This document shows, one piece after another, positions 23,407 through 34,459 of a stretch of DNA of 64,000 nt. Source of the DNA: Bettongia penicillata ogilbyi (taxonomy: Eukaryota > Chordata > Mammalia > Diprotodontia > Potoroidae); the NCBI GenBank assembly GCA_023548195.1, contig JAJHZJ010000401.1, forward strand, positions 828,122 through 892,121. The letters are read 5' to 3'. Made by a program: the position numbers and the translations under genes. Below the pieces are notes generated by a model. That model searched no databases and was not told the origin of the DNA. It was given only the letters and a program-made list of their open reading frames with translations. Positions within the stretch are counted from its first letter, which is position 1. Every line of letters starts with the position of its first letter.

Positions 23407-23570
23407 CACTCATTTTTATAAATGAGAAACTAGGCAAATAGGGTGAAATGACTTTCCCAGGATCACCCAGCCAGTTAGTATCTGAATCCAGATTTGAACT
23501 CTGGAAAATGAGTCCTCCTGATTCCAAGCCCAACATTCTATCAACTATGCCACCTATCTACTCCTATTTT
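23407..23570 (-). mobile_element. tRNA-derived SINE, 5' half (outermost layer of nest)
   Basis: Plus-strand text 'ataaatgagaaactaggcaa', 'actttcccaggatcacccag', 'gaatccagatttgaactctg' and 'actatgccacctatctactc' is the reverse complement of a tRNA-derived marsupial SINE body and head. It begins where the SINE at 10,115-10,219 stops. A convincing target-site duplication for D could not be fixed, only a loose ctctcccac/ccatctcac match. Confidence 0.75.
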
Positions 23571-24308
23571 TCCTGTAGAATGTATTATTTTCTTTCCAAA
23601 ACTATCCATTCAGATATTCTTTTAAAAAAAAATTAACCTTGCTAATGTAATCTATTACATTATAAATCCTAGTCACCAAAGTATATTTAAAAAAAAATTT
23701 TCACTCTCTGCACCAATCACTTGATCTTGCATGTGGCAGGGGCTAAATAAATATTTGTTAAATAAATGATTTGATTCATTTTCAAACTCCTATCAATATC
23801 CAAACCTATCTGTATAATTGCTAGCCTCCAAACCATCTCCTGTTGTCAACATTTCTCTGATTCTTGCCTACTCTTTTAAGAGTGATATTGTAGAAAACAG
23901 TTCTTGGGATCTTGTGGCCTCCATTCTCACTGTTGCAAATGGCATTTACAAATTTGCTACCAGAAGATTCTGAGCAGAGACTTTTGTGTGTTCACCAGAA
24001 ATGGGATTAAATGCAGAGAGAAAGCCCAATAAGATATGAACTGGGAATTTCATTTTCTCAGGTTGCCTTTGTCTTTTCTTTTTTAGAGGAAAGGGGGAGG
24101 AGGGAGAAAGGAGAAAAACTGCCCCTGAATCTTTTATAGACAGTTTATATTCCATTGTTTTTGTTCTTCATAATTCAATTTTAAACCTTGGCAATATTGT
24201 CTATGAGTGGGTCAAAGTTAAGTGCAAAGTCTTAATAAATTAGATATTTTTCTAATTCATATTTTAATGTGGAAAAATCAGTACTTTTTTTTTGAAAGAT
24301 AACCTACT
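23571..24308. other. Non-coding, small L2-like remnant
   Basis: No gene. 'ggggctaaataaatatttgt' at about 23,739-23,758 followed by taaataaatga resembles an L2/MIR 3' end. The rest was not recognised. Confidence 0.45.
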
Positions 24309-24310
24309 AG

Positions 24311-24628
24311 TGCTTGTTCTTCCTTTGTTGTTGAAGAAGATCATGCCATCAGAGAAATGATGACATGATTTGCACTTGACCTTGTTTTGAGTGAGGGAAG
24401 ACTGCACAGGTCACCAATCTCACTTCTCCTCCAGAGCCATCTGAATCCCGTGATCAGGTATTCATCAGGATGACTGGAGGTGACCCAGGATGAGGCAATT
24501 GGGTTTAAGTAACTTGCCCAAGGTCACACAGATAGTGAATGAGCAAGTGTCTGAGGTGAGATTTGAACTCAGTTCCTCCTGACTCCTGCACTGGTGCTCT
24601 ATTCACCTCACCACTCTAGCTGCCCCTC
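24311..24628 (-). mobile_element. SINE with tRNA-like head and RTE-like tail (S1)
   Basis: On the minus strand the head reads 'aggggcagctagagtggtga', then 'agagcaccagtgcaggagtc', 'tgagttcaaatctcacctca' (B-box-like) and 'tgtgaccttgggcaagttac'. The body has 'atcctgggtcacctccagtc', then 'atcctgatgaatacctgatc'. The tail ('gatggcatgatcttcttcaa' then 'caacaaaggaagaacaa') resembles the 3' end of the RTE LINE at 63,037, suggesting RTE-driven movement. Confidence 0.75.
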
Positions 24629-24944
24629 TCCAAAAAAAAAAAGATAACAAGAACTACATCAGTAACTATCAACCCACTGACTTTTTTTCCCTTTCTCGAC
24701 ACCAATCATCTGGCATGATTTATTCAATGCATTAAGGCTATGAGATATGGTTAGTTTGTAATCTGTACAACTGAAGATGAGATTACATACCCTTCAAAAT
24801 ATTTAACTGTGTTGGGGACATGGCAGTGTGGAAGTCAACATGTAACATATGGCATTGATGCTGCTAGATTAACCAAATATAATTCCAAGTATAATTGTTC
24901 ATAACATTCTACTTTAGCAAATTCTCTCTCTTTCTTTTTCTCTC

Positions 24945-24983
24945 TCTCACAAATCTGAAACATTTACAATATATTAAAAACAT

Positions 24984-24988
<5 letters not shown>
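24945..24988. repeat. 44-bp near-duplicate, copy 1
   Basis: The sequence from tctcacaaatctgaaac to aaaacatccaaa recurs at 26,840-26,883 in the same orientation with two mismatches. The (TC)46 tract begins at its last base plus one. Confidence 0.85.

Positions 24989-25080
<92 letters not shown>
24989..25080. repeat. Pure (TC)46 microsatellite
   Basis: 92 bp of uninterrupted TC. It is not inside an ORF1-only element, unlike the AG tract at 15,121. Confidence 0.98.
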
Positions 25081-25082
<2 letters not shown>

Positions 25083-25289
25083 ATTCTCTCTTTGCTATAA
25101 CATTTCTCCAATGATACATATCTTCATCTATCCTTACCTCATTATCTGTGTTATCATTCTCAAAGACTGGAGTGGAGATAGGAAAGAAGGTCAATTGGGT
25201 TGGTTGGATGAACAGTGTATGTTGAGCACTTCCCCAATCTCTTCTACATATAGTACTAATAACACTCTTTTAGGATTTACAAAGTGGTT

Positions 25290-25415
25290 TATATACATTA
25301 ATTTATTTGGTCTACACAACAACCCTGTAAGATAGGTCCTCTTATTAACCCCATTTAACAGATGGGATAACTGAAGCACAAAGAAGTTAAATGACTTGCT
25401 CAGAGCTCGGTTTGG
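25290..25415 (-). repeat. MIR SINE fragment
   Basis: 'acaacaaccctgtaagatag', 'ttaaccccatttaacagatg' and 'aagttaaatgacttgctcag' are the reverse complement of the MIR central region. Confidence 0.65.
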
Positions 25416-25737
25416 AGAAAAACAATAACAAAAGTGTAGCTATGCAAGAGTGGGTGGGTATATATTTCTTATAACTATTTCTTTCATCTGAAATGTTTTT
25501 AATATGCTAATATGCAGGCCCATAATAAGTCCTTTCATGAACTCTCCTTCCCAAGGTCTTGAGGACTGACTACCCACCATTTACTGCATCTCTTCCCTCC
25601 TCAGTAGCATACAGTAAAATACTTTCATTCATTTGGCATTTCATTCCTCATTCAAATCAAATTTCATTCACATAATTACGTTTTCTCTCATTGAAAGCTG
25701 TACAACAGTAATTTTATTTCTCTGGAGTGGGTTGGGT

Positions 25738-25907
25738 ATTTCCAGTCATCCTGATGAATATCTGATCATTGGATTCAGATGTCTCTGGAGGAGAAGTGAG
25801 GCTGGTGACTTGTACAGCCCTCCCTCACTCAAAACAAAGTCAAGTACAAGTCATGTCATCTTTTCTCTGATGGCATGGTCTTCTTCAGCAACGAAAGATG
25901 AAAACAA
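25738..25907 (+). mobile_element. SINE with RTE-like tail, 5'-truncated (S2)
   Basis: It starts within the shared body ('tttccagtcatcctgatgaa') and continues through 'gaggagaagtgaggctggtg' and 'ccctccctcactcaaaacaa' to a tail 'tcttcttcagcaacgaaaga'. The head is missing. Confidence 0.75.
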
Positions 25908-26065
25908 TCCTGTGAGTACACACAGCTGGCTGAATAGAGACCCAGTTAAATGGGTAACTCAGCTCCTCCTCTCCTGCCTGCCTCCCCATCCCCTTCTATT
26001 TCTTCTCCAAAGGGAGGTAAATTTGGATGGCCAAAAGATGCCCTATTGACTGGGTTTTACTGGTA

Positions 26066-26140
26066 GTTACTTTCTTCCCCTCCCCTCCTCTACCCTCCCC
26101 TCTCCTTTCCCCTCCCCTTCTTTCCTTCCACTTTGAAGCT
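26066..26140. repeat. Pyrimidine-rich low-complexity tract
   Basis: A run of cccct and ctttcc units on the plus strand. Confidence 0.8.
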
Positions 26141-26242
26141 GGGCCTCTGTCTAAGGGCTCTTCTAGACCTTCCTAGCTTTACAGTGATTATCAATAGCAA
26201 ATATTGCTGTTTCCCTCCCAGCCTGACATCTTTCTTTTTCTT

Positions 26243-26549
26243 GGCCTCATTAAAGTTGTCATGCTCTGGCTACTTCTTAAACAGTCCTATTCAATGAATG
26301 GGCTTTGCCTCACCTTAAGTGAGTACCTGCAAAGACCTTGGCCTAAAGGGCCCAAGGTCTTCCAGGGCATCCTGGGTCATCTCCAGTCATCCTGATGAAT
26401 ATCTGGTCACTGGATTCAGATGGTAATGGAAGAGAAGTGAGGCTGGTGACCTGCACAGCCCTCCCTCACTAAAAACAAAGTCAAGTGCAAGTCACGTTAT
26501 CATTTCTCTGATGACATGGTCTTTTTTGACAACAAAGGCAAACACACAA
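26243..26549 (+). mobile_element. SINE with non-tRNA head and RTE-like tail (S3)
   Basis: The head ('tggctacttcttaaacagtc', 'ttaagtgagtacctgcaaag', 'gcatcctgggtcatctccag') differs from S1, while the body and tail match S1 and S2. Copy S4 has the same head. Confidence 0.75.
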
Positions 26550-26769
26550 TATCTGCCACATTCAGTGTCTTTGGTCTATAAACTACAGCATGCATGTAAT
26601 GCTACTATGATTACATCCTTGAAATCATCACCTAGTGTCTCCAAAATGATATAGGGTAAATGATAGTAAAGATATCATGGAAGCCATAGTATTATAAAAT
26701 AATCTAACATTTAAGTATTAGTTTGTATTATAAATTATTTCATATTTTTTTTCAAATTGAAGATAAATT

Positions 26770-26835
26770 TATTTTTAATATTTGGTCCAGATAGACCCAT
26801 TCTACTCTATCAAATGCCTTTCTCTGCAAAAACAT
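26770..26835 (-). repeat. Possible LINE reverse transcriptase fragment
   Basis: The minus strand of 'ctactctatcaaatgccttt' then 'ctctgca' translates as a KAFDRVEWVYL-like string, resembling reverse transcriptase domain A. It is only about 20 codons and could be chance. Confidence 0.3.
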
Positions 26836-26839
26836 AAAA

Positions 26840-26883
26840 TCTCACAAATTTGAAACATTTATAATATATTAAAAACATCCAAA
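26840..26883. repeat. 44-bp near-duplicate, copy 2
   Basis: Partner of 24,945-24,988, same orientation, 42 of 44 bases identical, followed by a different sequence (acacaaaattttt). Confidence 0.85.
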
Positions 26884-27858
26884 CACAAAATTTTTGGCAC
26901 ATCTTGTGTTTGAAATATAGAATTGTAATATAATTATAGTTGTTTTATAATTGTGATACTTAATTGAGGTTTCTATTTAAGGTAAAGTATTAAGTTCAAG
27001 TAACATTCTTGAGTTCAATAACCACTGAATCTATATATCTAATGATTTTTTTAAACTTCACTACAATTGAAATAAAATCTCCTTCTCTATAATGAAAGCA
27101 AAAAGAAAACTTAGATACACGTAATCAGGATTTAAGAACTAATTCCGATACAGGCATTAGCATTCCAGAACTAAGGATTCCTCTCTCAGTCCCTAGGGCT
27201 CATTTGAGACGGCTGTGCTTTAGAACTGTTGTGATTTTGGAGAAGAGAGTTGGAACTGAGTCATTCTCTAGAGGTTTTAAAAGGATGTGCACAAGTTTGT
27301 CTCTGTGTCTAAGTACCCCCAAATTAAGAGTTTATCTTGAAAGAATCAAAGAATCTATAGACACAAAGCCTATAGATGAAAGAAAAAAGTGAATGGAAGC
27401 TTATCAGAGTTTCTTATAGGAATTTCAGAGCATAAGACTCAGGAAGAACATAGATACTTCTTCAAATACTGAAGAAAAACTACAACCCAAAGGTCTGTGC
27501 TTCTCCAGTTTCTTCTTCCTGTGCCTATCTAGTCAGATGGAAAGAAATAGAGTCATCCCTTCCATGTTGTGGGTGGTAGGGGCAAGGTGTCTTCTCAGTT
27601 TGAAAAATCCACACAAAAATTTTCAGTCCTCCTTTTGTATAATACTACCACATTTTATGCATTCCTGAGATTCTAATTTGTTCTCTTTGTTTTCTGCTGA
27701 CCTTCATGTGACATCTGTCACTTCCACAAAATTCCCCCCAAATTCCCATTTAATTTCGTATTCTGACCCACAATATATCAAAACCATAATGGGGAAAGTA
27801 TATTGTGAATGTAATGTTAATGGAATGGGAAGATCTTTCCCATCCATTAATAGGTCTA
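26884..27858. other. Non-coding DNA, nothing recognised
   Basis: No gene, RNA gene or named repeat was identified. Confidence 0.55.
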
Positions 27859-28225
27859 TGTGACCTGCTTAAGTCACATGGAAGCCTGAGTCATATGAGT
27901 CTAAGTCATATGGAGCAGAAAGGGTGGAGCAGAGCTGAGAGAAAGTAAGACAGAGCAGGCAGGGCTGAGAAATAGAGAGGTAGCAAGCAGCTAGCCATGA
28001 GAAAGGGAGTGATTTTGCTTAAGGGAATTGGTTTGTAGGAAGGCTTGATAATGTGTGCAGACTTCTTGGTTGCAATGATGGATTTCTTTATTACTATGAT
28101 GGATTTAGCTTTTTGTTATTTGAATAAATGTCCTGATTCTGTCTTCAATGAGAGAGTCTGTTATATTTGCAATTCAATCTGGAAATATTCATAGCTGCCA
28201 GTGTGGACATCTCCTTGGCAATATA
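27859..28225 (+). repeat. 5' LTR of the ERV-like element
   Basis: Starts with tgtgacctgc and contains a polyadenylation signal in 'ttgaataaatgtcctg' at about 28,121-28,136, as expected in an LTR. Its 5' boundary is set by the TG and is tentative. Confidence 0.65.
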
Positions 28226-28246
28226 TTTGGCATCATGAACAGGATC
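28226..28246 (+). promoter_or_regulatory. Primer-binding-site-like sequence
   Basis: 'tttggcatcatgaacaggat' directly after the LTR resembles the tggcgcccgaacaggg type of retroviral primer-binding site. The priming tRNA cannot be assigned because of mutations. Confidence 0.45.
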
Positions 28247-28968
28247 ATAATATATAAATAGAAAAATAAATATAAAATAAAACTTCTACTTGGCGGAAGG
28301 AAGGCTCTAGAGAAGGAAATGTGTATCCTGGATTGCGAGGTTTTATCTTATCCCTCACTAGTGAGAGAATGGGCTAAAAGCACGGGACTCTCTGATAACT
28401 GGGAACTAAGGCTACAGAAGGAAGAACCCAGAGATTTAGAAATATGTTTGCAAGGAAACAGGGAAAGAAATTACAAGGGTGTGTAGGAGAGGATGGGCCT
28501 TATTGATAAGTTATCATATTATGTGTAGAAGCAGAGACAAATTGCTGGAAAAAAAAAGAGTTCAGATGGAAAAGGATTTAGCTGATTTGAATGAGAAGCT
28601 TTCTATGCCACAGCATTTGATATTTCCTTAGAAGAGCAAGCTAGAAAGTTTCAGGTGGTAGAAGAAAAAGCTGTTTCTAGTTTACCTTATAAAAAGAAGT
28701 GAAAAACTAACAAAAGGAATGTGCATGCAGCCCTTGCACAGGCTGGGCCTAGTTGGGGCCCTGACATCTGAAAGGAAGATGTGTGGCAGGAAAATGAAAC
28801 TAAGTTAGATATAAAGGCTTCTAAGAGTGAAGACATTTGCCCAATACTAAGAAGGGAGCAAGAGAACCGTGGGGACCACAAAGAGTTTAAGGGATGTAAA
28901 TTGAGGATTTTACTCAAAAGAAGATCACAAATAGTTTGAGTCATGTTACCCAAAAGATGGGAGAATCG

Positions 28969-29103
28969 TTGGATTTGGCTTTTTGGTGTCTGAACAAACG
29001 TCTTGGTTCTTTCTTCAATGAAGAGAGTCTATCTTGTGATTCAAACCCAGAAATACACTGGCATATTCATAGTTGCCACTGTGGGTATCACCTTGGTAAT
29101 ATA
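28969..29103 (+). repeat. 3' LTR remnant of the ERV-like element
   Basis: Only the last 135 bp align with the 5' LTR. The upstream LTR part is deleted or too diverged to see. Confidence 0.65.
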
Positions 29104-30879
29104 GGAAAGGCACGATGTGAGAGAAGTAGCTGTATAAGTTTAAATTAGGACAGAGAGTCACACCTCTGCATAAACGTTAGGAATTTTCCTAACTGAGGAA
29201 GGCTATTAAATGACCCCAGCTCCAAATGTAGACCTGGGGACTTTGGTTCCTCAGTCTGGTTTCTGGAGCTTGCAGGGATAAGTTTACAGAGTTTTCCATT
29301 TTCAAAAATGTAAATGCTCATTCTGAAATTTTAACCTGAGCCTATATGAACTTGTTTCAACCCACCCCTAGACCTGGACCTTTATCTGGGGAGCAGGGTT
29401 TTTTGGAGGGTAATTGGAACTTATGGAACCAAGCCAAGAGAAAAGAGTCCTTTGACAGTAGGGGACATTGTATGTAGGGGATTTGGAAGGGAAGAGGTAT
29501 CTTTGAGGAAAAAAGCAAGCTTGAATTTTGTTTGTGGTTCAAAGATAAAAATATGAAGTCAGAAGTCCATCATTCTCCAAAATTTGCTTATCTCTACACC
29601 AGCAATTATTTTGGGCCCCTCTCTTCTCTCTCTGAGTTTTCAGTTTCCCCACCAATAAAATGACAGAGTTATACTAGTTGATTGCAGTCCCTTCCACATT
29701 TGAATGCAATGGCTCAAAGAAAACCTGGGTTCTAACTCCAATACTGCCACTGACTGTTTTTGTTTAAATAAAGTTCTTTGGAGTCTCAGTTTGAGTGAAA
29801 TAAAACAACAGTGTTTTATTTTCTTGTTTATAAGTTCTACTAATGGCATGTGGATTTTCTTCTACTTTTATTCCTTTGGGGACCAAAAATGTGAGTGAAA
29901 TACCCTAGCAATATATTTAAATACTCTTCGATGAACAAGATTGTTATAAAACACATTAGAAATTTCAAAGTAAAGATAAAATGTAGCAGTAACCTAAGTA
30001 TTTGTTGTTATTATTATTATCATTACTATTATTTTAAACACCAATGAATCTGCTGCCTCAAAGATTGGAGTACTGCCTATTGCAATTCATTCACATTTTG
30101 TCATCTCATAAGACTCCTGTCAGCTTCCTCCTATCTGTCCTTTACGAAGTTCCACTCAACAATTTCATGCCCTACCCATACATCTCTTGACAATGCATGA
30201 GTATTAGTGAATCGTAAGGACTGTCCATGGATTATCTCCTATTCTCACTATTGAATGAAGCCCTCTCTTTTTCCAGTCATATATGTTCCCCTTAATACAG
30301 TGTGAACAAATTCTCTTAAGGATTACCTCACTGGGAATATGTTTTAGCCTACTCACATGTACCAAGTATTTCTCCATTGCCCTTATCTAAAACTTAAATT
30401 CTTCAGAGATTGTGGTGTTTCAAAGTCATTTAGCACCATCTGATGTGGAAAAACAGGTGGGGCTTTATTTCAGGGAGTACTTCAGTGTCAGTAGAAGTAC
30501 TGCAGAGTTTCAAAAACATAAGGCTACCTGCTCCTCTTCTTCTACTCTTTAATCTTGGTCCCAATTAATTATCTATAATGTCTGACCAAGAAATAAGTGT
30601 GTATGCATTCACACATACACACACACACACAAACACATTATAGATAGGCATGCCCATCTACCATATCTACCTAAGAGTCCACAGTTATGGACTGTCTAAC
30701 TAACAGTACATCAGAGTGAGAATAATAGGCATATTAGAACTGGCTTAGAACATTTAAATGTCATTTTGCCCTATCTGACAAACTTTAAAACATGTAAACA
30801 TATATTTATGTGTATATGCATATAGGCATACACTGAGAGACAGACAGAGACAGAGACAAACAGACAGACACAGATGGAC

Positions 30880-30912
<33 letters not shown>

Positions 30913-31194
30913 TTCAACAACCAAACAAACAAAAACACCATGGATAGTTCTCTAAGTCATATCCACACCTATGTAATTTACAGAAGCAATCTCCAATAAA
31001 CTATCAGCTTCAACCCCTCCACATCCCATTTCATTCTTGTACCCTTTTCAAGAAGGGGTTTCATAGACATATAGATTTTGAATCAGATGTGATCTCGTAT
31101 GTGTAGAAACTGCTGAGGGATAAAGTCTTTTTATCATTGCATATTGGCAGTGCAAGTCTAATTTTTTTCTGGCAAAGATTTCAAATGTTTGCCT
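29104..31194. other. Non-coding DNA with MIR remnant and microsatellites
   Basis: A MIR-like remnant lies at about 29,625-29,760 ('gttttcagtttccccaccaa', 'aaaacctgggttctaactcc'). (CA)n occurs at 30,618-30,640 and a (CAGA)n/(GA)n tract at 30,835-30,912. Nothing else was recognised. Confidence 0.55.
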
Positions 31195-31206
31195 TATTGA
31201 GGCTTT
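31195..31206. repeat. Target-site duplication of copy B, left
   Basis: 'tattgaggcttt' recurs exactly at 34,008-34,019 at the other end of copy B. The last three T overlap the T-run of the element's poly(A) end. Confidence 0.85.
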
Positions 31207-32046
31207 TTTTTAATATAAATTTATTTATTAAACTTTTTACACTCATTTTCACAAAATTTTGGGTTCCAAATTTTCTCCCCATTTGTCCCCTCCTCCCACC
31301 CCAATACACTGAGCATTCTAATTTCCCCTATCACCAATCTGCCCTCTCTTCTATCATCCCTCCCTTCACTCGTCCCCATCTCCTCTTTTGTCCTGTAGGG
31401 CCAGATGACTTTCTGTTCCCCATTACCTGTATTTCTTATTTCCTAGTAGCAAGAAAAATACTCAATAGTTGTTCCTAAAACATTGAGTTCTAAATTCTCC
31501 CCATCCCTCCCTCCCCACCCATTCCCTTTGGGAAGGCAGGCAATTCAATATAGGCCATATCTGTGTAGTTCTGCAAATGACTTCGATAATAGTCGTGTTG
31601 TGTAAGACTAACTGTATTTCCCTCTATCCTATCCTGCCTCCCATTGTTTCTATTCTGTCTTTTGATCCTGTCCCTCCCTGAATGTTGACTTCAAATTACT
31701 CCCTCCTCCCATTGCCCTCCCTTCCATCATCCCCCCCACCCTGCTTATATCCTTCTCCCCCACTTTCCTGTATTGCAAGATAGGTTTTCATACCAAAAGG
31801 AGTGTGCATTTTATTCCTTCCTTTAGTCAAATGTGATGAGGGGAAACTTCTTGTTTTCTTTTTTTTCTCAGCTCTCCTCTATTTCCCTCCACTAAAAAGT
31901 CTCCTTCTTGCCTCTTGAATGAGAGATAATTTACCCCATTCCATTTTACCCTCTCTCCTCCAACTACATTTCTCTCTCACCGTTTACCTTAATTTTTTTA
32001 AGATATGATCCCATCCTATTCAATTCACTCTGTGCCCTCTGTCTCT

Positions 32047-32086
32047 GTGTGTGTGCGTGCATGTGTGTATGTGTGTGCACATGTGT

Positions 32087-32125
<39 letters not shown>
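32047..32125. repeat. (TG)n tract in 3' part of copy B
   Basis: The last 33 bp or so are pure TG. It occupies the same element position as in copies A and C. Confidence 0.95.
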
Positions 32126-32126
<1 letters not shown>

Positions 32127-32259
32127 TCCCACCAACTACCCAGATACTGAAAAGTTTTAAGAGTTACAAATATTGTCTTTCCATGTAGGAATGTAAACAG
32201 TTCACCTTTGGTAAGTCCCTTATTACTTCTCTTTGCTGTTTACTTTTTCATGCTTCTTC

Positions 32260-33359
32260 TCATTCTTGTGTTTGAAAGTCAAATTTTCTTTTCAGCTCTG
32301 GTCTTTTCATCAAGAATGCTTGAAAGTCCTTGATTTCATTGAAAGACCATATTTTCCCCTGAAGTATTATACTCAATTTTGTTGGGTAGGTGATTCTTGG
32401 TTTGCGTCCTAGTTCGTTTGACTTCTGGAATATCCTATTCCATGCCCTCCGATCCCCTAATGTAGAAGTTGCTAGATCTTGTGTTATCCTGATTGTATTT
32501 CCACAGTACTGGAATTGTTTCTTTCTAGCTGCTTGCAATATTTTCTCCTTGACCTGGGAATTATGGAATTTGGCCACAATGTTCCTAGGAGTTTCTCTTT
32601 TTGTATCTCTTTCAGGTGGTGATCGATGGATTCCTTGATTACTTATTTTGCCCTCTGGTTCTAGAATCTCAGGGCAGTTTTCCTTGATAATTTCATGAAA
32701 GATGATGTGTAGGCTCTTTTTTTGATCATGGCTTTCAGGTAGTGCCATAATTTTTAAATTGTCTCTCCTGGATCTATTTTCCAGGTCAGTTGTTTTTCCA
32801 ATGAGATATTTCACATTATCTTCCATTTTTTTGTTCTTTTGGTTTTGTTTGGTGATTTCTTGGTTTCTCAGAAAGTCATTAGCCTCCATCTGTTCCATTC
32901 TAATTTTGAGAGAACTATTATCTTCAGTGAGCTTTTGAATCTCTTTTTCCATTTGGCTGATTCTCCTTTTGAAAGCATTTTTCTCCTCATTGGCTTTTTG
33001 AACCTCTTTTGCCAATTGAGTTAGCCTATTTTTCAAGGTGTTATTTTCTTCAGCATTTTTTTGGGTCTCCTTTACCAAGGTATTGATCTGTTTTTCATGC
33101 TTTTCTTTCATCTCTCTCATTTCTCTTCCCAGTTTTCCTCCACCTGTCTAACTTGATTTTCAAAATCCTTTTTGAACTTTTCCATGGCCTGAGTCCATTA
33201 GATATCTATTTCTGATGTTTGGGTTACAGAGGCCTTGACTTCTATGTCTTTCCTTGATGGTAAGCATTGTTCTTCCTCATCAGAAGAGAAAGGAGGAAAC
33301 ATCTGTTCACCAAGAAAGTAACCTTCTATGGTCTTATATTTTTCCCCTTTTCTGGGCAT
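32260..33359 (-). pseudogene. Copy B ORF1, longest intact stretch of the family
   Basis: Starts MPRKGEKYKTIEGYFLGEQM at 33,359. One stop (33,198-33,200) and one single-base loss in an A-run near 33,135 break the first 80 codons. From 33,120 to 32,260 the frame is open for 286 codons and holds the whole coiled coil, the RRM (NRSRRDNLKIMALPESHDQK) and the C-terminal domain (GNTIRITQDLATSTLGDRRA), ending KRKFDFQTQE. The core of an L1 ORF1 RNA chaperone is thus still readable. Natural length is about 366 codons. Confidence 0.9.
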
Positions 33360-34007
33360 TTTTCCAGCCAGTTACTTGACTTCTGAGATTCCTCTCCAAC
33401 CCCGCCTAGATCCGCCCAGCTAGTGCTTGGAGTCTAAGATTCAAATGCTGCTCCCCAGCCTCAGGGCTCTCAGCAGGCAGGCTGGTTGCTATTCAATGTG
33501 AGCTTAAGTTCTGGTGCTCAGGTGGGGGCAGGGCTGCCTCAGGGGGTTTATGTGGAGACCTTCAGTAATGGATCTGAGGTCCTGTCTGCTCCGGCAGCCC
33601 TTGGCCTCCCGCTGCCTCTGCCGCTGCCTCCTGAGGAGTCCTGAGTTATGGAGACACCCTGATCCCCTCTTGGCCAGCCCAGAAGTCTCTCTCACTGACC
33701 TCTAATGCCTGTGGCTGGAGGGACCTTTGCAGACACTGGAGGTTCCATCCCCGAAGCCTGCTCGGATCTGCTCCTCTTGGGGCCATGCGGCCAGGGCAGG
33801 GGCTCCGCTCTGCGTCCGGTGTGTGATGGACCTTTGCGACCAGTTTTTCAGGGCTCTCTGGAATGGAAATCTCCTCCACTGTGTTGCCACATGGCTTCCA
33901 CTGCTCCAGAATTTGTGGGGAGTTCTTTTTACAGGAAATTTATGGGTTTTGGGTTAGGAGCTAGCAAATGTGAGTCTTTCTACTCTGCCATTTTGGCTCC
34001 TCCCCAC
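33360..34007 (-). promoter_or_regulatory. Copy B 5' UTR
   Basis: A GC-rich leader of about 650 bp with scattered CpG. The start motif reads gagccaaaatggc (G-to-A change in the CAAGATGG core). The block with a TATA-like string that is doubled in copy A is present once. Confidence 0.55.
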
Positions 34008-34019
34008 TATTGAGGCTTT
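34008..34019. repeat. Target-site duplication of copy B, right
   Basis: Exact partner of 31,195-31,206. Confidence 0.85.
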
Positions 34020-34130
34020 CTAGAGTCTGTTTGTCTCCTAATTGTGATCATTGATTTATATCAGTTAGATGTCCTTCTGCTTCTATGGCTATTCTTTATC
34101 CAGTCTGTTATTTTTTTAATTCATAAAGAA

Positions 34131-34390
34131 GCAACTAAGTGGCACAGTAAGTGGATTGAGTGCTGAACCTGATTCCAGGAAAATCTGTTAAAGTAAACAT
34201 ATGTGGCTTCAAATATTTACTAGCTGTGTGACCCTGGGCAAGTCATTTAACCTCATCTTTAAATGGGGATAACAATAGCACCCACCCATCTCCCAGGATT
34301 GTTGTTATGATCAAATGAGATAATATTTGTGAAGCACCTTTACAAACTCAAAGTGCCATGTAAATGCCTATATTAAGAAACAATTAATAT
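34131..34390 (+). mobile_element. tRNA-derived marsupial SINE (MAR1/MIR-like)
   Basis: The head 'agtggcacagtaagtggatt' and 'tactagctgtgtgaccctgg' then 'gcaagtcatttaacctcat' show tRNA-derived and CORE parts. The tail 'attgttgttatgatcaaatg' and 'aaagtgccatgtaaatgcct' completes it. Confidence 0.75.
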
Positions 34391-34459
34391 TAATGATTAT
34401 AATAATGCTAAATAACTTGTTTAAGTGAAGCTAAAATTGCCTCAGTTACAAACCATACT

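Larger units (their letters stand above)
27859..29103 (+). mobile_element. Short non-autonomous LTR element (ERV-like)
   Basis: Two related segments, 27,859-28,225 and 28,969-29,103, flank about 740 bp. Their 3' ends align over roughly 135 bp: 'tcttcaatgagagagtctgt' against 'tcttcaatgaagagagtcta', and both end in a tattcatag-tgcca…gg-atatata-type string (ccttggcaatata and ccttggtaatata). A primer-binding-like site follows the first. The internal part has no intact gag, pro or pol frame. This is an old, non-coding endogenous retrovirus relative. Confidence 0.7.
31206..34007 (-). mobile_element. ORF1-only L1 copy B, full length
   Basis: Minus strand, 2.8 kb. Order from 34,007: 5' edge gagccaaaatggcag, GC-rich 5' UTR, ORF1 (33,359-32,260), a long TG tract (32,047-32,125), purine-rich spacer, 3'-end motifs at 31,471-31,515 and 31,241-31,290, A-rich tail. 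Same plan as copies A and C, with no ORF2. A 12-bp exact target-site duplication brackets it. Confidence 0.9.

Noticed and set aside
24895..25335. A 146-codon frame rich in Ser-Leu repeats, and an Arg-Glu frame opposite
   Set aside because: It is the translation of the (TC)46 array and not a protein.
25633..26049. A 138-codon plus-strand frame
   Set aside because: Most of it overlaps SINE S2 and its tail, so the frame is a by-product of repeat sequence.
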